From: Paeniglutamicibacter cryotolerans
GTDB taxonomy: Bacteria > Actinomycetota > Actinomycetes > Actinomycetales > Micrococcaceae
Reading direction: 5' to 3'
DNA length: 64,000 nt
Assembly (NCBI RefSeq): GCF_014190875.1
Contig: NZ_JACHVS010000001.1
Span: forward strand, 1,984,001 to 2,048,000
Shown here piece after piece: positions 24,513 to 32,533 of the stretch. The translations under genes were made by a program, and so were the position numbers. Within the stretch, counting starts at the first letter, position 1. Each line of letters opens with the position of its first letter. The notes under the pieces were generated by a model. That model ran no database searches. It saw only the letters and a list, made by a program, of their open reading frames with translations, and was not told the DNA's origin.

Positions 24513-25309
24513 TCAAAGTCGCCAAGCCGGACCGAACCGATGAACAGCTCATCAAGGCCTGTGCCGCTCAGGCTCATGCCCTGGATTCCCGCTGTTTCAC
24601 CGACGTTGACCTGAATGGCACCGGAAGGCCAAGCGAAAGTCAGTGAATCCCCGTCCCGGGTTTCCGACCCACCCAGTACATCCCCGAAGAGCTGCTGGGA
24701 GGCAGTACGGTCCGTTGACCCCAGATGCGTTTTCCCCAAGGTGCCGAGGGCGGATGGTTCGGCATCCCACACATCGGCCCACCACAGGGGTTCAGTGGCA
24801 CCCAGGACACTGGGCAGTTCGTCAATGTTGCGGGTTCGTGTGCTCAGCAGTTCTTTCGGAAGGGGGTAGCTGCGTTCGGACTGGGCGAGTTGAATGACAA
24901 CGCCATGAACGGGGTCCGGCATGATGAACGCTTCGCGCCAGGGTGGATGCTCATAGTGTTCCCCCACGACCGTCAGTCCCAGCGAGCGGGCTGCTGCGAC
25001 GGCAACGCCCACGTCGGGCACGGTGAACGTGATGTGGTGGGGCCCCTCGCCGCGCTTTTCCAGGTTCCGCTGGAGGAAGCCCGGCCCGGTGGGTTCAATC
25101 AGTTCGATGCGGGCTCCTTGGGCGGCCGATCCGAGGTAGAGCAGCAGGTACCTGAATTCGGAAAGTGCCTCACCGATGATCGGCGTCGCACCCAGATCCC
25201 GGCGGAGGCGCATTCCCCACTCAAGTGCGTTGTGAACCGCAAACGACGTGTGGTCCAAATCGACGACGTTGCCGGTCGAGTCGATGCGGGAGGTGGATGA
25301 CGAGCCCAT
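24509..25309 (-). CDS. Two-domain VOC (glyoxalase superfamily) protein
   Basis: A 266-residue protein with two VOC modules. The first (~15-130) has VDLDHTSFAVHNALEWGMRL, GPHHITFTVPDVGVAVAAARSLG and VIQLAQSE, with histidines in the usual metal positions. The second (~165-260) starts THLGSTDRTASQQLFGDVLGG and looks like a weaker copy, perhaps structural. The reaction is not predictable; related proteins include hydroxyacid epimerases and extradiol-type enzymes. It is the last gene of an operon with two SDRs and starts on a TAATG junction with the second. The regulon suggests action on a carnitine-related hydroxy or keto acid, possibly epimerisation, but this is inference. Confidence 0.75.
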   Translation of the reverse strand: MGSSSTSRIDSTGNVVDLDHTSFAVHNALEWGMRLRRDLGATPIIGEALSEFRYLLLYLGSAAQGARIELIEPTGPGFLQRNLEKRGEGPHHITFTVPDVGVAVAAARSLGLTVVGEHYEHPPWREAFIMPDPVHGVVIQLAQSERSYPLPKELLSTRTRNIDELPSVLGATEPLWWADVWDAEPSALGTLGKTHLGSTDRTASQQLFGDVLGGSETRDGDSLTFAWPSGAIQVNVGETAGIQGMSLSGTGLDELFIGSVRLGDFD

Positions 25310-26073
25310 TAGAAGGCTCCAGGGGTCATGGGCGAGGCGACCGTCAGGCCGCCGTCTATGGTGATGCACTGACCGGTAATAAAATCGGATTCTTCAGATG
25401 CCAACCAGGCTACGGCGTTGGCGATGTCCACCGGCTGACCGAATCGGCCCGCCGGAGTGCGGGCGAGGCCATCACGTCTCGCGGCCTCTGGATCCCGGGC
25501 CAGGGCGAAGGCATCTTCTGCCATTTCGGTCATGATCCACCCCGGTTGGACGGCGTTGCAGCGGACGTGCGGTCCGTGATCGACGGCGATCGAACGGGTC
25601 AGTCCATGCACGAACGCCTTCGAGGCGTTATAGGCGGCCATGGAACCATCGGCCACGTCCCCGGAGATGGAGCCCACGTTGATGATCACGCCGCCGTGCT
25701 CGGTCATCTGGGGAAGTACCGCGCGGGACATGTTGAATACCCCGGTGCAGTTCACGCCCAGGACCAGTTCCCAGTCCCGGTCGGTGGTATCCATCAGGGT
25801 CTTTTCGACTTGTACACCAGCATTATTGACCAGCAGGCTCACCGGCCCGAAAGCATCGTTCGCGACGGCGAGCATGCGTTGGGCATCGGCCGGCGAAGAC
25901 ACGTCTCCGCTGAACCACAGGACAGCATCGTCTAGCTCATCGGGGCGTTCGCCCCGTCCGCAGGTCAGTACCCGGGCTCCATCTGCGGAAAGCCGCTTGA
26001 CGATCGCACGGCCGATTCCGCGGCTGCCGCCGGTGACGATCGCGGTGTGGGTGGTGGTTTTCATGTCCGTCAT
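25309..26073 (-). CDS. SDR-family dehydrogenase, second of an adjacent pair
   Basis: A 254-residue classical SDR. Motifs are TGGSRGIGRA for NAD(P), LLVNNAGVQVEK, the catalytic set in INVGSISGDVADGSMAAYNASKAF, and the C-terminal ITGQCITIDGGL. The ATG at 26073 follows GGGGA by 5 bases. It starts 11 bases after the stop of another SDR (26085-26876) that it resembles closely, so the two may be an ancient tandem duplication. Both lie across the divergent promoter from the BCCT carrier, under the shared inverted repeats. A 3-hydroxy acid dehydrogenase role, for example on D-carnitine or 3-hydroxybutyrate, is plausible. Confidence 0.83.
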   Translation of the reverse strand: MTDMKTTTHTAIVTGGSRGIGRAIVKRLSADGARVLTCGRGERPDELDDAVLWFSGDVSSPADAQRMLAVANDAFGPVSLLVNNAGVQVEKTLMDTTDRDWELVLGVNCTGVFNMSRAVLPQMTEHGGVIINVGSISGDVADGSMAAYNASKAFVHGLTRSIAVDHGPHVRCNAVQPGWIMTEMAEDAFALARDPEAARRDGLARTPAGRFGQPVDIANAVAWLASEESDFITGQCITIDGGLTVASPMTPGAF

Positions 26074-26084
26074 GGTGATTCCCC

Positions 26085-26876
26085 TTACCGCATCTGCTGT
26101 ACTTGGGCCGTCAGTCCGCCATCGAGGACCCACAGCTGTCCGGAGGCGTAGCCGGCTTCGTCGGATGCCAGCCAGGTGACGAGGTTGGCGACGTCTTTCG
26201 GTGTCCCGTACTTGCGCAGCGGATGCACATCGCGGACCGATTGTTGGAGTTCGTCGATGGTTTTTCCGTCTCCGCCGGAACCCGCGCCATTGAAGAAGCT
26301 TTGGAGCATCGGCGTATCGATGTAGCCGGGGCAGATGGCGTTGACTCGGATGCCTTCCGGGCCGTGGTCGCAGGCCAGGGCGCGCGTCAAGGCATGCACC
26401 GCACCCTTGGTGGCGCAGTAGGCGGCCAAGCCGGGATCGGCGATGAAGCCGTCGTAGGAGCCGAAATTGATGATCGAGGAAGTGATCTCCCCGCCCACGG
26501 CATGGCGAAGTAGCGGCAAAGCATGTTTGCAGGTCAGGAAGGTGCCGGATACGTTCACTGCGAAGGAGAGGTTCCACTCATCGAGGGTCGTGTCCTCAAT
26601 GGTCTTCTCGATCTCGATACCGGCCGCGTTGACCAGAATGTGCAGTTCCCCGGCTTCCTTTCGGACGACATCCATGGCTGCCATGACCGCGTCCTCATCG
26701 GTGACGTTCATCGAAAGGTAGCGGTAGTTCTTGTCATCGAAAAGTGGTGCGGTTTGTTGGGGTGCCATGTCTGTCGCGTAGACGACGGCGCCCTCGGTGA
26801 GGAAGCGTTCGACGATCGAACGACCGATTCCGCCCAGTGCCCCGGTGACAAGCGCGGTTTTTCCAGAAAGCTTCAT
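26085..26876 (-). CDS. SDR-family dehydrogenase, first of an adjacent pair
   Basis: A 263-residue classical SDR: TGALGGIGRSIVERF for cofactor binding, the usual NNAG replaced by VNAAGIEIEKT, catalytic residues in NFGSYDGFIADPGLAAYCATK, and ASGQLWVLDGGLTAQVQ at the end. The ATG at 26876 follows AGGAGA closely; the open frame reaches back to 27053 but that part crosses the operator and has no family similarity. It heads the leftward operon SDR-SDR-VOC. D-carnitine dehydrogenation to 3-dehydrocarnitine is an attractive hypothesis because the operon then feeds the same BKACE enzyme. Confidence 0.83.
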   Translation of the reverse strand: MKLSGKTALVTGALGGIGRSIVERFLTEGAVVYATDMAPQQTAPLFDDKNYRYLSMNVTDEDAVMAAMDVVRKEAGELHILVNAAGIEIEKTIEDTTLDEWNLSFAVNVSGTFLTCKHALPLLRHAVGGEITSSIINFGSYDGFIADPGLAAYCATKGAVHALTRALACDHGPEGIRVNAICPGYIDTPMLQSFFNGAGSGGDGKTIDELQQSVRDVHPLRKYGTPKDVANLVTWLASDEAGYASGQLWVLDGGLTAQVQQMR

Positions 26877-27003
26877 GCGGGTTCTCCTTTGAACGATCAG
26901 CAAATGGGTCACGTGACGATGGAGCGTGGATGGCACGGTGGATGGGTTGCAATGGCGGGACCAAGGGTTTGCGGGTGGAAAGTCGGCGGCCATGTCGTGA
27001 TAA

Positions 27004-27019
27004 TTGAACGATCGTACAA
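27004..27019. promoter_or_regulatory. Inverted-repeat operator, distal copy, between SDR operon and BCCT gene
   Basis: TTGAACGATCGTACAA is palindromic except for one central-arm pair (A/A). It matches the site at 20494 and a second copy 34 bp away at 27038. It lies 128 bp before the SDR start and is the copy best placed to regulate the leftward operon. Confidence 0.6.
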
Positions 27020-27037
27020 CATGAGATGAGAAAAGTC

Positions 27038-27066
27038 TTGAACGTATGTACAAGCTGTCGTAGATT
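27038..27066 (+). promoter_or_regulatory. BCCT gene promoter overlapped by the third inverted-repeat operator
   Basis: TTGAACGTATGTACAA (27038-27053) belongs to the same repeat family as 20494 and 27004. Its first six bases can serve as a -35 box (TTGAAC), with TAGATT at 27061-27066 as -10 after a 17-base spacer. A bound dimer would occlude the promoter, which fits repression of the carrier gene. Confidence 0.5.
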
Positions 27067-27118
27067 ATGGACGTACTCCAATGAGATCCAGATCACAATC
27101 TAATTGAGGGAAGTCGAC

Positions 27119-29203
27119 ATGCATGAAGCGCCAGGCGAAACCGGTAGTCCAGCCGCCACCATTGATATACCGCAGCAGACCCGCAGGAGCCGGGTGAACC
27201 TCCCGGTTTTCATCGGCTCCGCGGTCATCATGCTGATCATCGTGATCTGGACCATGGTGGCGCCCGAGTCGGCCTTGGACATCATTGGCACGCTCTCGGC
27301 TTGGACCATTGGAAACTTCGGCTGGTTCTATGTCGCCTTGGCTGCCGCGGCCCTTGTCTTCCTGATCTACCTGGCGCTGTCCCGATATGGGCAGATCAAG
27401 TTGGGCCCCAAGTATTCCAAACCCCAATACAGCACGTTTGCCTGGGCCGCCATGCTTTTTGCCGCCGGCATCAATATCGATTTGATGTTCTTTGCCGTGG
27501 CCGGCCCGGTCTCCCAATACATCTCCCCTCCGGCAGCCGAGGGAGGCACCGACGCTGCGGCGCGAGAGGCAAGCGTCTGGACGATCTTCCACTACGGGAT
27601 CAACGGGTGGGCGCTTTATGCGCTGATGGGATTGGCCCTTTCATACCTCACCTACCGCAGGAACCTGCCGCTGGCCGTACGTTCCCTGCTCTATCCCATC
27701 GTCGGCAAGCGCGTCAAAGGCGTGGTGGGCCACAGTGTCGATATCGCAGCCATCCTGGGCACCATCTTCGGCGTGGCAGCATCGTTGGGAATCGGCGTGG
27801 TGCAGCTCAACTTCGGCCTGCAGGCCATCTTCGGCGTACCCGAACACATCGCGGTGCAGATCGGGCTGCTCGGCTTCGGCCTTCTGATAGCAACGATCTC
27901 GGCAGTCAGCGGCGTGGATAAGGGCATCAAATGGCTATCCCAGCTCAACGTCGTGTTGGCCGCACTCCTGGCGGTCTTCGTGCTCTTCGCCGGAGAAACG
28001 ATGTACCTGCTCAACGCCATGGTCCTGAATATCGGCGACTACTTCACCTCTCTCGGCAGCCGCTCCACGGAGACCTTTGCCTTCAATCCACAGACCGAAT
28101 GGATGGGAGACTGGACGCTGTTCTTCTGGGCCTGGTGGATCGCCTACGCCGCGTTCATCGGACTCTTCCTCGCCCGCATTTCCCGTGGACGTACCATCCG
28201 TCAGTTTGTGGGAGGCGTCCTGATTCTTCCCTTCTCCTACATCGTGATGTGGATTTCGATCTACGGCAACGCCGCCATCGGACTGATCCGCGGGGGCAAC
28301 ACGGACTTCGGTGAAATCGCCGCGAACTTCCCCGAACAAGGCTTCTACACGCTTCTTGCGGAGTACCCGGCATTCACCCTCGTCGCCTTGATCGCCACGA
28401 TCACCGGAGTACTCTTCTTTGTGACCACCGCTGATTCCGGGGCGCTGGTCATGGCACAGCTCAGCTCCCATTCCAAGGATTCGCGTGATTTACCGCGCTC
28501 GGGTCTTCGGATATTCTGGGGAGTTGCGATGGCCCTGCTCACCGCGGCAATGATGATTTCCGGCGGCATCGCCGTCATGCAGTCGGCCACGATCATCATC
28601 GCGCTTCCCTTCAGCTTCGTCTTGATCGTGGTGATGCTTGGCCTGCTCAAGTCCCTGCGCAGGGAGTTCGTCACCGATCGTGGAGGCAACCCCCGTGAAC
28701 CTCGCCGGCAGGGTGGCCGAGCCCGGTCCCGTCGCGGGGCAGGCGTATTCCCCGGTGACGAATCCGCAGAAGATTATCTGGATGCCGTTGCGATGCCGGC
28801 GATCGAGGAACTCGCCATCGAACTCCGCGACCGTGGCTTTGAGGCATCCACGCAGAATGGTCATCGGGAGGATGCGGTGAAGACGGTGGAGCTGACGATC
28901 ATGGCTTCAGATCCTCAAGAGTCCATGCTGCGCATCAGCTTGAGCCCCCGGCCAGTTGCCGAAGGAGTGCGTGCAGCAGAGGTGCTCAGCATCTACGTCG
29001 ATGGAGTCAGGCAAGCCAAAGTGGTCCAAGACCTGGCCTATGCGCAATTGATCGACTACATTTTCGATGAGTTTGTCGGCTGGTCTGAATCGTTGGGTAT
29101 CAACGAAGAAGCACTGCATACAGGCATAGCCGCACCCGAGGATATCGGAGGAGGCTACGCCGTGGACCTGGCAGCTGCAGGGGAGCCGGAGCCCTCCATC
29201 TAA
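27119..29203 (+). CDS. BCCT-family quaternary amine transporter, long BetT-like form
   Basis: A 694-residue secondary carrier for betaine, choline or carnitine. About 12 transmembrane helices occupy residues ~20-525, including AAGINIDLMFFAVAGPVSQY, the tryptophan-rich substrate helix TLFFWAWWIAYAAFIGLFLARISRGRTIRQF, and FFVTTADSGALVMAQ. The GINIDLMFF signature and a ~165-residue hydrophilic C-terminal domain resemble BetT rather than CaiT, which suggests ion-driven symport rather than exchange. ATG 27119 is chosen because GAGGGAAG lies 6 bases before it; an upstream in-frame TTG at 27104 is less likely. It diverges from the SDR operon and shares its operators. Confidence 0.9.
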   Translation: MHEAPGETGSPAATIDIPQQTRRSRVNLPVFIGSAVIMLIIVIWTMVAPESALDIIGTLSAWTIGNFGWFYVALAAAALVFLIYLALSRYGQIKLGPKYSKPQYSTFAWAAMLFAAGINIDLMFFAVAGPVSQYISPPAAEGGTDAAAREASVWTIFHYGINGWALYALMGLALSYLTYRRNLPLAVRSLLYPIVGKRVKGVVGHSVDIAAILGTIFGVAASLGIGVVQLNFGLQAIFGVPEHIAVQIGLLGFGLLIATISAVSGVDKGIKWLSQLNVVLAALLAVFVLFAGETMYLLNAMVLNIGDYFTSLGSRSTETFAFNPQTEWMGDWTLFFWAWWIAYAAFIGLFLARISRGRTIRQFVGGVLILPFSYIVMWISIYGNAAIGLIRGGNTDFGEIAANFPEQGFYTLLAEYPAFTLVALIATITGVLFFVTTADSGALVMAQLSSHSKDSRDLPRSGLRIFWGVAMALLTAAMMISGGIAVMQSATIIIALPFSFVLIVVMLGLLKSLRREFVTDRGGNPREPRRQGGRARSRRGAGVFPGDESAEDYLDAVAMPAIEELAIELRDRGFEASTQNGHREDAVKTVELTIMASDPQESMLRISLSPRPVAEGVRAAEVLSIYVDGVRQAKVVQDLAYAQLIDYIFDEFVGWSESLGINEEALHTGIAAPEDIGGGYAVDLAAAGEPEPSI

Positions 29204-29240
29204 TCCAGGCCACGGGGTGCCTCGTGCCTTTGCCCGATCG

Positions 29241-29276
29241 GAGGTCCTGGGTGGACCATCATCTGCCCAGGACCTC
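29241..29276 (+). terminator. Hairpin downstream of the BCCT gene
   Basis: An 11-bp perfect stem (29241-29251 with 29266-29276) encloses a 14-base loop, 38 bases after the BCCT stop. There is no T-run, so it may need Rho or act as an mRNA-stabilising end. Confidence 0.6.
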
Positions 29277-29598
29277 TGGATAATCATCGGTTTGCTTGAG
29301 CTGCCAACGGAAGGGTCCTCCTTGATGCCATAGAAGAAGCTGAAGAGCGATGGGACTGATGAAAAGGTGCCACCGCCCGCGATTCTGCTTCGGACGGGGT
29401 GCTGGGACTCATCCGCTCCGCTGGCCCCGATCCATGGTCAAAGCGACATGACACGCTGGTTTCCGAGGGATTGCCGGAGCGCCGGAGCGCCGACAGGCAT
29501 ACGTCCATGGGCAAGACACGTGCACGCAAAGCCAAGCCCTGGGTGCATGTTCCTTCATAGGCTGGATGAACGACCGAAACCGACGGAGGACACCCGCA
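29277..29598. other. Intergenic region before the amidohydrolase gene
   Basis: No convincing gene was found in these 322 bases; short open frames on both strands lack ribosome sites and recognisable sequence. The last bases hold the GGAGGA ribosome site (29585-29590) for the GTG start at 29599. I did not find a clear promoter or operator. Confidence 0.5.
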
Positions 29599-31272
29599 GT
29601 GGCGATTGAAACAGCAGACCTCGTACTGAAGAACGGCACCATCGAGACCATGGACGAGGGCGAGAGGCGGGTCTCCGCGCTCGCCGTGCGCAACGGCCGC
29701 ATCCTAGCCGTCGGGGAGGCCGCGGAGGCGGCCATCGGCGCGGGGACCCGGGTCATCGACCTGGAGGGCGCCTTCGTGATGCCGGGACTGCAGGACGTGC
29801 ACAACCACCACATGCTGGCCGGCCAACTGGACTTGTTCGAACTGGACAAACCGCCAACGCTGAGCCTCGACGGATTCCTGGCTGCCATCGCCGAGTACTC
29901 GGCCACTCTCGCTGCCGATGCCTGGGTAGTCGGTGGCAGTTGGGGTTCGGGACTGCTCAACGAGCTGAACACCGTCGACGCGCTGGCGCGGCTGGACGCG
30001 GCCACCGGCGGGCGCCCCGCCCTGTTCAAGGACGACAGCAAGCACAACCGCTGGGCCAACACCCGGGCCCTGGATTTGGCCGGCATCACCGCCGAAACCC
30101 CCGACCCCGACGGCGGGCAGATCCTGCGCGATAAGAACGGGGCCGCCACCGGCGTGCTCATCGAGGCCGGGGGAGTCCTGGTCGAAAAGGCATTGGCGCT
30201 GCTGTCGCCGACCACCACCGAGCAGCTTTCCCGGGCTGCTGCACGCGGCATCGAAATCCTGCATAGCTACGGCATCACCGCCTTCCAGGACGCCGCCACA
30301 TCGCTGCAGCTGATGCGGGCGCTGAAGGCACTCGATGACGACGGGCAGCTCAAGGCCTGGGTCACCAGCTCCATGGCTGCCAACGACTTCATCTTCGGCA
30401 CCACCCCGCTGGGTGAGGGAATCATCGAGCACCGCGAGGAAACCCGCTCGCCGCACCACCGCCCGGACTTCATCAAGATCTTCCTGGACGGGGTGCCGCC
30501 GGCAGGCACCGCGGCGTTCATCGAGCCCTATCTGAAGGACGTCGGATTCGGTGACTGCCACTGCGGCGGCACGACCATGCCAGCCGAAGACCTCGAGCAC
30601 TGGCTCATGAGCACCGCCGAGCGTGGCATCTCCGCCAAGATCCACTGCACCGGCGACGCCTCGGTACGCCTGGTGCTGGACACCGTGGAGAAGGTCCGCG
30701 CAGCCGGCCACCACGAGGTTCGCTACCACATTGCCCACGGCCAGTTCATCCAGCCCGATGACATCGCCCGTTTCGCGCAGCTGGACGTCACGGCGGACAT
30801 CTCGCCCACGCTCTGGTTCCCGGGCGTGATCTCCGAGGCCATCGCCACCGTGCTCTCGCCCGAGCGCGGCAACAAGATGCACCCCAACCGCGCGCTGCTG
30901 GACGCAGGCACCCGCATTGCCGGCGGCTCGGACTGGCCGGTCAGCGTCTCCCCGAATGTCTGGGAAGGCATCTACGGGCTGATCACCCGGCAGGACCCGT
31001 CGGGCGAATTCCCGGGAACGCTCTGGGCCGAGCAGGCCGTTTCCCTGCGTGACGCACTGCGGATCTACACCATCGACAGTGCCGAGGCCATGGGTGTGGC
31101 AGATCAGGCCGGTTCGCTGGAGGTCGGCAAGTCGGCGGACTTCGTGATCCTCTCTGCAGATCCGGGCGCGATCGACGTGGACGGCATCCGCTTCATCACC
31201 GCGCGGCAGACCTGGTTCGCCGGCGAGCTGGTCTTCGAGGCTGCCGAAGTTGCTGCGGCAGCCGCCAGCTGA
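29599..31272 (+). CDS. YtcJ-like amidohydrolase (amidohydrolase family 3)
   Basis: A 557-residue metal-dependent hydrolase of the YtcJ/NfdA type, which cleaves amide or formamide bonds. The N-terminal beta-sandwich LVLKNGTIETMDEGERRVSALAV leads to GAFVMPGLQDVHNHH, a metal site with HxH-like spacing. Later features are AKIHCTGDASV, YHIAHGQFI and GGSDWPVSVSPNVW with the catalytic aspartate. The C-terminal beta strand ends GKSADFVILSADP. GTG 29599 follows GGAGGA by 8 bases and is preferred to ATG 29566. It stands alone between a BCCT gene and two AraC regulators, and could release an amine or amino alcohol from an N-acyl precursor for the downstream pathway. Confidence 0.87.
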   Translation: MAIETADLVLKNGTIETMDEGERRVSALAVRNGRILAVGEAAEAAIGAGTRVIDLEGAFVMPGLQDVHNHHMLAGQLDLFELDKPPTLSLDGFLAAIAEYSATLAADAWVVGGSWGSGLLNELNTVDALARLDAATGGRPALFKDDSKHNRWANTRALDLAGITAETPDPDGGQILRDKNGAATGVLIEAGGVLVEKALALLSPTTTEQLSRAAARGIEILHSYGITAFQDAATSLQLMRALKALDDDGQLKAWVTSSMAANDFIFGTTPLGEGIIEHREETRSPHHRPDFIKIFLDGVPPAGTAAFIEPYLKDVGFGDCHCGGTTMPAEDLEHWLMSTAERGISAKIHCTGDASVRLVLDTVEKVRAAGHHEVRYHIAHGQFIQPDDIARFAQLDVTADISPTLWFPGVISEAIATVLSPERGNKMHPNRALLDAGTRIAGGSDWPVSVSPNVWEGIYGLITRQDPSGEFPGTLWAEQAVSLRDALRIYTIDSAEAMGVADQAGSLEVGKSADFVILSADPGAIDVDGIRFITARQTWFAGELVFEAAEVAAAAAS

Positions 31273-31285
31273 TCGACGTTTCATC

Positions 31286-31329
31286 GGCAGCCCCGCTTCC
31301 GCGCCCGCTGGTGCGGAAGCGGGGCTGCC
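31286..31329 (+). terminator. Hairpin terminator of the amidohydrolase gene
   Basis: A perfect 17-bp G/C-rich stem (31286-31302 with 31313-31329) surrounds a 10-base loop, 14 bases after the stop. No T-run follows. It isolates the amidohydrolase transcript from the araC gene at 31515. Confidence 0.78.
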
Positions 31330-31514
31330 CGCTTGTGGGAGGTTGCCTGACTGCAAGGAGCCGCGTGGTGTGTCACGTGCCGGAACGAAGTGGAAGTGCC
31401 CGCTGCAAGGCGCTAGAGTTTGAAAATGTGTCGCGGCCCACATTTCCTGGTCGACGGGAATCCGCATCCCGGAACACGATTAATAACAACCCTCGCACCA
31501 TAGGGACGTCTCGA

Positions 31515-32483
31515 ATGAATGCCTCAACAGGATCCGTCAGCTCCGTTCGATCCACTGTGGTCGATTCGTTTTCCGATTGGCATGACCTCGTTTCCGATTC
31601 ATTTGTTCCCTTGCGCGTGCAATCCAAGGACCCCGTCACATTCCGCGGAAGCATGAAATCCCGGAGCCTGGACGATCTGGCGGTCGTCGAGGTCTCCGCC
31701 TCTGGACACAGCGTGGAACGCACCGAGTCCCTCATTGCGCGTTCGGACCGCCCCTATTTCAAGCTTAACCTCCAGCTGTCTGGAACCGGGATCCTTGTCC
31801 AGGACAACCGCGAGGCAGTGCTGCGGCCCGGCGACCTGGCCGTCTACGACACCAACCGGCCCTACACATTGGCCTTCGAATCGGATGCCCGAACGCTGGT
31901 GCTGATGTTTCCCCATGATGCGGTGGACCTCCCGGCCGGATTGCTGGGTCGGCTGACGGCAACGCGGATGGCCGGGGACCAGGGCATGGGGCAAATGGTC
32001 AGCCCGTTCATGACCCAACTGGCGCAGAACCTCGACGTGCTGTCGGGACCCAGCGGCAGCCGGTTGGCCCGCAACACGGTTGACCTGTTGAGCACGATGT
32101 TCGCGGCCGAACTCGACCTGCTGCGCGATGGTGCCACCAGCCCGCAGGAGGAACTGCTGAACCGGGTCAGGCGTTTCATCGAGGCGAACCTCTCCGACCC
32201 GGCATTGTCGCCGTCGAGCATCGCCGCCGCCCACTTCATTTCCGTCCGGCACCTACACAGCGTTTTCCGGGTGGCCGGAACCACTGTGGCTCATTGGATC
32301 AGGACGGTGCGCCTGGAAAACTGCCGCCGCGAGTTGCGCGACCCGCTGCTGGCCCACCATCCGGTCAGTGGCATCGCCGCCCGATGGGGCTTCATGGACG
32401 CAGCCCACTTCAGCCGCATCTTCCAGACCGCGTATGGCGAGCCGCCCAGTGCCCAACGGCAGGCTGCGCTGCTCTCCCGGTAG
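31515..32483 (+). CDS. AraC-family regulator 1
   Basis: A 322-residue regulator. The N-terminal half (~20-190) is an AraC_binding_2-type cupin sensor with LNLQLSGTGILVQDNREAVLRPGDLAVYDTNRPYTL. The C-terminal ~100 residues carry the two AraC helix-turn-helices, IAAAHFISVRHLHSVFRVAGTT and ISGIAARWGFMDAAHFSRIFQTAYG-like sequence. ATG 31515 gives a normal N-terminus; the frame stays open to 31311 through the terminator, which is not coding. It is paralogous to the regulator at 36619-37602. Before transposon insertion the two lay 78 bases apart and were probably co-transcribed. Confidence 0.88.
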   Translation: MNASTGSVSSVRSTVVDSFSDWHDLVSDSFVPLRVQSKDPVTFRGSMKSRSLDDLAVVEVSASGHSVERTESLIARSDRPYFKLNLQLSGTGILVQDNREAVLRPGDLAVYDTNRPYTLAFESDARTLVLMFPHDAVDLPAGLLGRLTATRMAGDQGMGQMVSPFMTQLAQNLDVLSGPSGSRLARNTVDLLSTMFAAELDLLRDGATSPQEELLNRVRRFIEANLSDPALSPSSIAAAHFISVRHLHSVFRVAGTTVAHWIRTVRLENCRRELRDPLLAHHPVSGIAARWGFMDAAHFSRIFQTAYGEPPSAQRQAALLSR

Positions 32484-32497
32484 CGAGGGCCAACCCG

Positions 32498-32505
32498 AGT
32501 TTTAT
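32498..32505. repeat. Left target-site duplication of the ISL3 element
   Basis: AGTTTTAT directly abuts the left inverted repeat and recurs exactly at 36555-36562. An 8-bp duplication is the normal signature of ISL3-family transposition. Confidence 0.93.
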
Positions 32506-32529
32506 GGCTCTCCTGACGTAAATGTGGGT
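32506..32529. repeat. ISL3 inverted repeat, left
   Basis: First 24 bases of the element, beginning GGCTCTCCTGACGTAAATG; exact reverse complement of 36531-36554. Confidence 0.95.
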
Positions 32530-32533
32530 GGTG

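Noticed and set aside
29284..29535. Small minus-strand frame before the amidohydrolase gene
   Set aside because: No start signal and no protein-like pattern.
29704..31467. 587-codon minus-strand open frame opposite the amidohydrolase
   Set aside because: Antisense composition, and it crosses the terminator hairpin at 31286-31329.
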